NCBI RefSeq assembly: GCF_029784155.1
Contig: NC_073693.1
Coordinates: 165,717,104 to 165,781,103, forward strand
From: Uranotaenia lowii
Lineage: Eukaryota > Arthropoda > Insecta > Diptera > Culicidae
DNA: 64,000 nt
Direction: 5' to 3'
The notes below the pieces were generated by a model. The model had not been told where the DNA came from, ran no database searches, and saw only the letters and a list, made by a program, of their open reading frames with translations. A program made the position numbers and the translations under genes. Of this stretch, positions 55,777-64,000 are shown one piece after another. How positions within the stretch are numbered: the first letter of the stretch is position 1; every line of letters begins with the position of its first letter.

Positions 55777-56569
55777 GACGGCTGCCCGGAGCGTAAACTC
55801 TTGTTAGACGGCCTCAGAACGATTTTTCTAACTCTCACCGATAAATCCACAAGGCAATCAATGCGTTCTCACCGTGGTGAGGAACGACTACCCTTTTACC
55901 TTTATACACTTCGGTTCACCCAAGGGTTAAAGGTACAAGTGACCGGCAATGCGTTTCCGCCTGAGCGGGTAACGTCTACGCTTTTTCCTATTTGACTACT
56001 TTGGCCAAGCGTTGAAGGTCCGACCAAAGTAGGGACGTTTTACCCTTTTTTCCCCCAGAGACTTGTTCAACACGTCCAAAAGGTACAAACAAGCCCTGTA
56101 CCTCAACGATCAATTTAAAAGCGATCGAGTTTGATGGGGCCGCACGGTGTCTTAACTACTCCACACGTGGGTAAGCTTCCAAAAATTGACAGCAGATGTC
56201 TCACTGTTGGCAAGGAGATATTGCTGTTGGTGGAGCTTTTTCGCTTGCAACTAGGAGGCTAAAACTTTAACCCTGCGAGCTTTACTTGCAAGCAATGTTG
56301 CACGCAGCTGCAACCTAGTTGGCTTGTTGACAGCTAACCAAAACAATACAGCTGTCTTCACTAGTTGCGGCGAATGATAAAGTCTATTTTATTTATCTTA
56401 CATCGCGCTTCGGCAAAAACCTTCACTTCCTTCGAACACTTTGCGATCTTGTGTTTGAACTCGAAGTAACGCCGATTGAAACGGTAACGATTTTCGCACG
56501 AAATTGGGTTATCAAAATTCGACCGAACGAACTGGGTTGTTTTCGATACCATAGGTACAAAACAGGGTG
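55777..56569 (-). other. 5' UTR of the I-clade element
   Basis: About 790 bp between ORF1 and the satellite junction, with balanced GC content and no long ORF. An internal pol II promoter is expected here in I-type elements. A CAGTTCGTTCGGTCG sequence (complement of about 56519-56533) resembles Jockey/I 5' ends, so the true start could be there, leaving about 36 bp of unexplained sequence before the satellite. Confidence 0.6.
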
Positions 56570-59500
56570 TATATATTTTGTAATTTTTATAATTTTTGTA
56601 ATTTTTATAATTATTGTAGTTTTTGTAATTTTTGTAATTTTTGTAATTTTTGTAATTTTTGTAATTTTTGTAATTTTTGTAATTTTTGTAATTTTTGTAA
56701 TTTTTGTAATTTTTGTAATTTTTGTAATTTTTTTAATTTTTGTAATTTTTGTAATTTTTGTAATTTTTGTCATTTTTGTCATTTTGGTAATTTTTGTAAT
56801 TTTTGTAATTTTTGTAATTTTTGTAATTTTTGTAATTTTTGTAATTTTTGTAATTTTTGTAATTTTTGTAATTTTTGTAATTTTTGTAATTTTTGTAATT
56901 TTTGTAATTTTTGTAATTTTTGTAATTTTTATAATTTTTGTTATTTTTGTAATTTTTGTAATTTTTGTAATTTTTGTAATTTTTGTAATTTTTGTAATTT
57001 TTGTAATTTTTGTAATTTTTGTAATTTTTGTAATTTTTGTAATTTTTGTAATTTTTGAATTTTTTGTAATTTTTGTAATTTTTGTAATGTTTGTAATTTT
57101 TGTAATTTTTGTAATTTTTGGAATTTTTGTAATTTTTGTAATTTTTGTAATTTTTGTAATTTTTGTAATTTTTGTAATTTTTGTAATTTTTGTAATTTTT
57201 GTAATTTTTGTAATTTTTGTAATTTTTGTAATTTTTGTAATTTTTGTAATTTTTGTAATTTTTGAATTTTTTGTAATTTTTGTAATTTTTGTAATTTTTG
57301 TAATTTTTGTAATTTTTGTAATTTTTGTAAGTTTTGTAATTTTTGTAATTTTTGTTATTTTTGTAATTTTTGTAATTTTTGTAATTTTTGTCATTTTTGT
57401 CATTTTTGTCATTTTTGTAATTTTTGTAATTTTTGTAATTTTTGTAATTTTTGTAATTTTTGTAATTTTTGTAATTTTTGTAATTTTTGTAATTTTTGTA
57501 ATTTTTGTATTTTTTGTAATTTTTGTATTTTTTGTAATTTTTGTATTTTTTGTAATTTTTGTAATTTTTGTAATTTTTGTAATTTTTGTAATTTTTGTAA
57601 TTTTTGTAATTTCTGTAATTTTTGTCATTTTTGTCATTTTTGTCATTTTTGTCATTTTTGTCATTTTTGTCATTTTTGTCATTTTTGTCATTTTTGTCAT
57701 TTTTGTCATTTTTGTCATTTTTGTCATTTTTGTCATTTTTGTCATTTTTGTCATTTTTGTCATTTTTGTCATTTTTGTCATTTTTGTCATTTTTGTAATT
57801 TTTGTAATTTTTGTAATTTTTGTAATTTTTGTAATTTTTGTCATTTTTGTCATTTTTGTCATTTTTGTCATTTTTGTCATTTTTGTCATTTTTGTCATTT
57901 TTGTCATTTTTGTCATTTTTGTCATTTTTGTCATTTTTGTAATTTTTGTCATTTTTGTCATTTTTGTCATTTTTGTCATTTTTGTAATTTTTGTAATTTT
58001 TGTCATTTTTGTAATTTTTGTAATTTTTGTAATTTTTGTAATTTTTGTAATTTTTGTAATTTTTGTAATTTTTGTAATTTTTGTAATTTTTGTAATTTTT
58101 GTAATTTTTGTAATTTTTGTAATTTTTGTCATTTTTGTAATTTTTGTTATTTTTGTAATTTTTGTAATTATTGTAATTTTTGTAATTTTTGTAATTTTTG
58201 TAATTTTTGTAATTTTTGTAATTTTTGTAATTTTTGTAATTTTTGTAATTTTTGTTATTTTTATATATTTTGTAATTTTTATAATTTTTGTAATTTTTAT
58301 AATTATTGTAGTTTTTGTAATTTTTGTAATTTTTGTAATTTTTGTAATTTTTGTAATTTTTGTAATTTTTGTAATTTTTGTAATTTTTGTAATTTTTGTA
58401 ATTTTTGTAATTTTTGTAATTTTTGTAATTTTTTTAATTTTTGTTATTTTTGTAATTTTTGTAATTTTTGTCATTTTTGTCATTTTGGTAATTTTTGTAA
58501 TTTTTGTAATTTTTGTAATTTTTGTAATTTTTGTAATTTTTGTAATTTTTGTAATTTTTGTAATTTTTGTAATTTTTGTAATTTTTGTAATTTCTGTAAT
58601 TTTTGTAATTTTTGTAATTTTTATAATTTTTGTTATTTTTGTAATTTTTGTAATTTTTGTAATTTTTGTAATTTTTGTAATTTTTGTAATTTTTGTAATT
58701 TTTGTAATTTTTGTAATTTTTGTAATTTTTGTAATTTTTGTAATTTTCGTAATTTTTGTAATTTTTGTAATTTTTGTAATTTTTGTAATTTTTGTAATTT
58801 TTGTAATTTTTGTAATTTTTGTAATTTTTGTAATTTTTGTAATTTTTGTAATTTTTGTAATTTTTGTAATTTTTGTAATTTTTGTAATTTTTGTAATTTT
58901 TGTAATTTTTGTAATTTTTGTAATTTTTGTAATTTTTGTAATTTTTGTATTTTGTAATTTTTGTAATTTTTGTAATTTTTGTAATTTTTGAATTTTTTGT
59001 AATTTTTGTAATTTTTGTAATTTTTGTAATTTTTGTAATTTTTGTAATTTTTGTAATTTTTGGAATTTTTGGAATTTTTGTAATTTTTGTAATTTTTGTA
59101 ATTTTTGTAATTTTTGTAATTTTTGTAATTTTTGTAATTTTTGTAATTTTTGTAATTTTTGTAATTTTTGTAATTTTTGTAATTTTTGTAATTTTTGTAA
59201 TTTTTGTAATTTTTGTAATTTTTGTAATTTTTGTAATTTTTGTAGTTTTTGTAATTTTTGTAATTTTTGTAATTTTTTTAATTTTTGTCATTTTTGTAAT
59301 TTTTGTAATTTTTGTAATTTTTGTAATTTTTGTAATTTTTGTAATTTTTGTAATTTTTGTAATTTTTGTAATTTTTGTAATTTTTGTAGTTTTTGTAATT
59401 TTTGTAATTTTTTCATTTTTGTAATTTTTGTAATTTTTGTAATTCTTGTAATTTTTGTAATTTTTATAATTTTTGTAATTTTTATATATTTTGTAATTTT

Positions 59501-60605
59501 TGTAATTTTGTAATTTTTGTAATTTTTGTAAATTTTGTAATTTTTGTAATTTTTGTAATTTTTGTAATTTTTGTAATTTTTGTAATTTTTGTAATTTTTG
59601 TAATTTTTGTTATTTTTGTTATTTTTGTAATTTTTGTAATTTTTGTAATTTTTGTAATTTTTGTAATTTTTGTAATTTTTGTAATTTTTGTAATTTTTGT
59701 AATTTTTGTAATTTTTGTCATTTTTGTCATTTTTGTCATTTTTGTCATTTTTGTAATTATTGTAATTTTTGTAAGTTTTGTAATTTTTGTAATTTTTGTT
59801 ATTTTTGTAATTTTTGTAATTTTTGTAATTTTTGTCATTTTTGTCATTTTTGTCATTTTTGTAATTTTTGTAATTTTTGTAATTTTTGTAATTTTTGTAA
59901 TTTTTGTAATTTTTGTAATTTTTGTAATTTTTGTATTTTTTGTAATTTTTGTATTTTTTGTAATTTTTGTATTTTTTGTAATTTTTGTAATTTTTGTAAT
60001 TTTTGTAATTTTTGTAATTTTTGTAGTTTTTGTAATTTCTGTAATTTTTGTCATTTTTGTCATTTTTGTCATTTTTGTCATTTTTGTCATTTTTGTCATT
60101 TTTGTCATTTTTGTCATTTTTGTCATTTTTGTCATTTTTGTCATTTTTGTCATTTTTGTCATTTTTGTCATTTTTGTCATTTTTGTCATTTTTGTCATTT
60201 TTGTAATTTTTGTAATTTTTGTAATTTTTGTAATTTTTGTAATTTTTGTCATTTTTGTCATTTTTGTCATTTTTGTCATTTTTGTCATTTTTGTCATTTT
60301 TGTCATTTTTGTCATTTTTGTCATTTTTGTCATTTTTGTAATTTTTGTCATTTTTGTCATTTTTGTCATTTTTGTCATTTTTGTCATTTTTGTCATTTTT
60401 GTCATTTTTGTCATTTTTGTCATTTTTGTCATTTTTGTCATTTTTGTCATTTTTGTCATTTTTGTCATTTTTGTCATTTTTGTCATTTTTGTCATTTTTG
60501 TCATTTTTGTCATTTTTGTCATTTTTGTCATTTTTGTCATTTTTGTCATTTTTGTCATTTTTTCATTTTTGTCATTTTTGTCATTTTTGTCATTTTTGTC
60601 ATTTA
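56570..60605. repeat. 9-bp satellite, right array (about 450 units)
   Basis: Continuation of the satellite after the retrotransposon: mostly GTAATTTTT with blocks of GTCATTTTT at about 57624-57794, 57840-57950, 60049-60203, 60247-60338 and 60348-60605, ending in a pure GTCATTTTT run. Irregular units occur in the same order twice, e.g. TATATATTTTG ... ATAATTTTTGTTATTTTT at 56571/56931 and 58263/58623 (spacing 360 in both), and GTAAGTTTTG ... three GTCATTTTT ... GTATTTTTT tripled ... TTTCTG near 57330-57615 and 59773-60040. These are higher-order duplications of about 1.69 and 2.4 kb. No protein is encoded, despite long open frames on both strands. Confidence 0.97.
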
Positions 60606-62780
60606 TGAGTTTTGCCATCTTAGTTACAATTTCGGTCTTATATGGCTTTTCAATATTTTGTAGCAGGTCGTTGCATGCTTTAAAACGAGAATACGATTTT
60701 TTTTTGTTTGTTTTCTTTAGATTCAAGACCACTTAAATAAAATATAACCTTTAAATTAAGATGACAAAATTAGGTTTGCGTCCAGATTCATTTTGCATGT
60801 CTTAAAAATGATTTAAAAAAGTCCTTTTCCCGGAAATTCCTGGGATCCCGAAAAAAGTAGACTTTAACACTCTACTGAATTTTGAAATATTAGTATATCA
60901 TTTCAAACTTTGATTTGGGTTTTACATAAAGCCTAATGGCTTATTGTATTATTTATAAAATCGAACGAAAAAAACATTTTGAATCAAATTTAATGTATAA
61001 CCCTATTTTAAGTAAGGTACAAGGTAGAACAATACTTTCCTTGCTCCCATATTTCCAATTTAGGTTGTGTAAATGTTTAGTTATTTCGCTCTGTTGATTT
61101 TATTCGGGAATACCCTGGATTTTCCAGCGCTATCCTGGATACGTGAATTTCTGAATTTTTTGATTGCCGGGAATTTCTGTCGTCTAGGAAAATCTCGGGA
61201 TTGGACACTCTACCTGCTTCCATGGACTTTTTTTTTGTAACATGTATCGTGCTAATGGAAGCCACAAATGAATATGTCCTTCCTACTGTACTGCAATTAT
61301 CATTATCATCCTCAGGCTTACCATCATCATCAACATCAGCATCGAAATTAGTATCATAATCATCATCATGTTCCAAAAGGTATAACGTCTTCCAATCTCT
61401 AAACGCCTTCCGCCGCTCGTCTCTTTATTCTGTCGTCCACTCTAAACGCCCCCTGGGGGAAGATCTTCGGGACCAAATCTGTTGATGACATATTTCCAAC
61501 AATCGTGTAGTTTAAGAACTCATTGAACGCCTCTCGACCAAAGTCCTGTTTTTCTCGGGACCGGGAAATTTTCGCCTGATCTCGATGAGCTTAGAAAACT
61601 TTACGGTTCAAGTTGTTTTGGTCCTAGAGCAGTCGAGCTACAACAGGTTGTGGCGTGTATTATTATATCACTTCTGTTGACTCGAGATAAGTTTACCGGA
61701 GACGACGTGCTGCAGGCAGCTGAGGATTATTGGCCTGGCAAGGTGAAATGAGACGATAAACAAACACCATACCGGAGAACGTACAAACATACAATGGGAT
61801 AAACCCAAGTGCCACTTTAAACCCAAGTGCCACTTGAGCGAACGGACTCCGGAACATCCGGTCGAGAGCGATTTATTTCAAACGACTATTTTATTTCCTT
61901 TGGCAGCTTTTAAAAGTGAGAAGATTACTCTCTCTCGGATGGAATAAAAACATCTATCTTTCAACAGCAAAGTTAATTGCAATTTGAACGGAAACTTATT
62001 GGGTAATTAGATTTTATTTTTGTTTTCATCAAGTTTTATGACTGAATAGTAAACTATAGGAAAACTTCAAATTAAGTAACACCTTCATCATCATTATCTT
62101 TACCCAAAAATTAATTCAAGACAGACTTGTTTTGAGTACAATTTTATTCATTTTAAAAATTGTGAACTTTATGAACTCAATATTCACAGACTTTTTTTCT
62201 ATAGCCTATGTTAATAATACAGAATTCATATATCTGAACATCATCAGCAGGGTCGGAGTAAGCCATCGGGGAGAGCTATAAATCGATTTTTTTCAGGTGC
62301 CATCCCAGAGAATACATAATATTTTACACTTACCAAGAAACTGGAATTGAGTTCAGTATATTACCTTCATAAAAATATTATGTCAGCGTAGAAGGCAATT
62401 TCTGGTATCTTCAAATAAAAAAAGTTGTTAAACACGTGCAAAAATTGCGGAAGAGGTAATCAACTAATCGGAAATGAGATAAGAGCTGTTGAATGCAAAA
62501 TTTAATTTGTAATTTATTCAGTATCTTCAAAACTCAACTTAAATTATCGGGTTTAGAAAAATTTAAAGTTGGATATTAAACAGTTTTTCATTTCATCGTC
62601 GATCGCTTCATCGAATGCAGAATATTCCCCTTATGATAATGGGGAAGAAGCTTCAAGATTTCAGACGTAAAATCCAAACTTTAACAAATAAAACAGATGA
62701 ATTCAATTCAAATTGCATGTAAATACAGTTATGAGTGTTCAAAAGTACAATTCAAACTCATAATTCAGATTTATTTAAAA
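60606..62780. other. intron 5 continued or intergenic
   Basis: No exon of the NACHT/WD-like gene was recognised. A GC-richer patch at about 61390-61870 has no clear ORF. AAACCCAAGTGCCACTT occurs twice in tandem at about 61801-61836. CATCATCATCA-like trinucleotide repeats lie at about 61321-61372. Confidence 0.4.
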
Positions 62781-62788
62781 TCACAATC

Positions 62789-62817
62789 TTGGTATGTATG
62801 TATGTATGTATGTATTG
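62789..62817. repeat. TATG microsatellite
   Basis: About six tandem copies of TATG/GTAT. Confidence 0.9.
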
Positions 62818-63849
62818 TATCCACCTTGGGTTTACGGCAGCGCCGCGGTTGTGGCAAAAAAAATAATCCACACGTCCATCTTGGCTACCACGCAACACAA
62901 TAATAACCCCCCAATGAGACTTCTAATGGGATGGAATCGCAAGCAGAGGCACTAACGGTATCCAGGGTGAAAAGGGGAAAAGTCTCGAGGAGCTATAACC
63001 ATGTTGTTGACTAATCAAGATAGCATGCAAATTATAATCCCGCCGCCAAGGCTTCCGAAAAAAGAGTGCGTCCTTATTTTACAAAAAGTAATCAAATACT
63101 TTATTTTTCTCAACCATGCCAAATACCCTTGACATAAATTGGGGAACGTCTAGTATTCAATACGGTACTAGCATACACGGTAACCCGCTCTTTTTGTAAA
63201 ACGAGGATACCCAGATGCCCCTGCCCTTGTTGTTTAAATATGAAATCAGTACAATGTCTTTAAATGAAATAATATAATAAATATAATACAGTATAATTTA
63301 ATAAAATATAATAAAAAGTAATATAATAAAACATAGATAAAAAAATATAATTTAATATAAAATAATTGAAATCATCAATTAGGAATGTATTATTTTGCAA
63401 ACCTGTGAATGTAGAAAAACCATAAAAATTCAATAGGAATTATTTAAAAATTAATATAAAAATGTTCCTTCAAGTGGAAGAGAAACAGATATTGTAGGAT
63501 AGTTTTCTCCAAATGCTATACTGCTTTCTCACGGCTGAAAATAAATAAGATTAGTTTCAGTAAAGTTTGAAGAAATGCTGAAATGTTAAATAAATGTTTA
63601 ACAGAAATTACAAATGATAACAACAGTGAAATGCATGAAAATATTGATTCTGAAACATTTGATTAATATAATAAAAGGATCAATACATTTCAGTACCTTC
63701 TACTGGATATTCTGCTGGTATGACATTTTATGGAAAACAGACAAATTATTAATATAATACTCCCTAATATTTAAATATTTCCTGCAATTCAAGAGAGTTA
63801 TTCATTTTTAATTATTTTCACCCAGTACATTTTCATTGAACTAATTAGG
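62818..63849. other. AT-rich right end
   Basis: A small inverted pair, TTATTTTACAAAAAG near 63075 and CTTTTTGTAAAACGA near 63190, may be ends of a MITE of about 140 bp. A TAATA-rich low-complexity tract lies at 63260-63366. No gene recognised. Confidence 0.4.
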
Positions 63850-63945
63850 CCGGAACAAGTGTCAGATCCTTCTTTTGTTCCTCGGAGTTGGAACATCGCG
63901 AGGGGGCGGGGAGGACAATAAAAAAAATGCGAAAAACAAATAAAT
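63850..63945 (-). repeat. interspersed repeat fragment shared with 45000-45087
   Basis: GGCCGGAACAAGTGTCAGAT, CTCGGAGTTGGAACATCGCG and GACAATAAAAAAAATGCGAA match the reverse complement of 45001-45087 in order. It is the second copy of an unnamed repeat. Confidence 0.7.
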
Positions 63946-64000
63946 TGGAATAAATTGCACGGAAGCTTGTATTCGACAAAATTGCATACTTAATCGTCGC

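Larger units (their letters stand above)
50264..56569 (-). mobile_element. full-length I-clade non-LTR retrotransposon, about 6.3 kb
   Basis: Minus-strand element with a 5' UTR of about 0.8 kb, ORF1 (gag-like), ORF2 (endonuclease, reverse transcriptase, RNase H), a short 3' UTR and a poly(A) tail (complement of 50264-50284). Carrying RNase H places it with the I group rather than typical Jockey. Both ORFs are open. It splits the 9-bp satellite at a TATATA that is present uninterrupted at the matching satellite positions 49280 and 58262. TATATA on both sides (about 50252-50263 and 56570-56575) is the likely target duplication. The element may be recently active. The 5' boundary is set by where satellite sequence resumes. 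Confidence 0.92.

Noticed and set aside
48361..60605. Telomeric or CRISPR-like array
   Set aside because: The 9-bp unit is not an arthropod telomere repeat (TTAGG), there are no unique spacers of fixed size, and it lies within an intron of a eukaryotic gene.
56423..60732. Very long open frames of 846, 686, 416 and 285 codons (Val-Ile-Phe, Thr-Lys-Ile/Met, Asn-Tyr-Lys repeats)
   Set aside because: Same artefact of the (GTAATTTTT/GTCATTTTT)n satellite. The ends that are not repetitive belong to flanking non-coding sequence or the LINE 5' UTR.

Overview
The window looks like a non-coding-rich stretch of an insect chromosome, most likely a dipteran and probably a mosquito. The reasons are a large-intron gene, an intact mariner of the DD37E (ITmD37E) type known from mosquitoes, a full-length I-clade LINE, tRNA-derived SINEs and many short TIR elements of the kinds common in culicid genomes. 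The species assignment is inference. Nothing suggests a bacterial, viral or organellar origin.

One host gene can be followed across the window on the + strand. Five exons (9016-9130, 15916-15995, 16201-16332, 42233-42435, 47603-47856) join in phase at GT/AG sites into 261 codons plus one base. They resemble the N-terminal region of NACHT/WD-repeat proteins of the NWD1/NWD2/TEP1 type. The expected NACHT and WD40 parts are not in the window, so intron 5 is at least 16 kb and the gene runs off the right end. Intron 3 is 25.9 kb.

Almost everything else is transposon. 1-9000 (upstream): two near-identical 5'-truncated LINE fragments, an intact mariner with perfect 27-bp TIRs, and a minisatellite element with 240-250 bp terminal units. 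9-16 kb (intron 1): inverted-repeat elements, a third copy of the minisatellite element and a SINE. 16-42 kb (intron 3): three copies of one 976-bp TIR element, of which the oldest was split by a hAT-like element and a foldback element; a SINE whose A box was broken by a hAT insertion; two decayed mariner relatives; and a 1.7-kb palindrome. 42-47.6 kb (intron 4): more foldbacks and TA-flanked MITEs. 48.1-60.6 kb (intron 5): a SINE with a 14-bp target duplication, then about 6 kb of a 9-bp satellite (GTAATTTTT/GTCATTTTT) with higher-order structure, split by a 6.3-kb I-clade retrotransposon with both ORFs open. 60.6-64 kb: AT-rich sequence with small repeats.

The most interesting points are the I-type element, whose ORF1 protein ends in an AT-hook and which sits inside an extreme AT satellite; the higher-order repeats that let the pre-insertion site be inferred; and the nested insertions that date elements relative to each other. 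The very long open frames over the satellite are artefacts of a 9-bp unit. I found no CRISPR array, operon, rRNA or intact tRNA gene, and no convincing new defence or signalling system.
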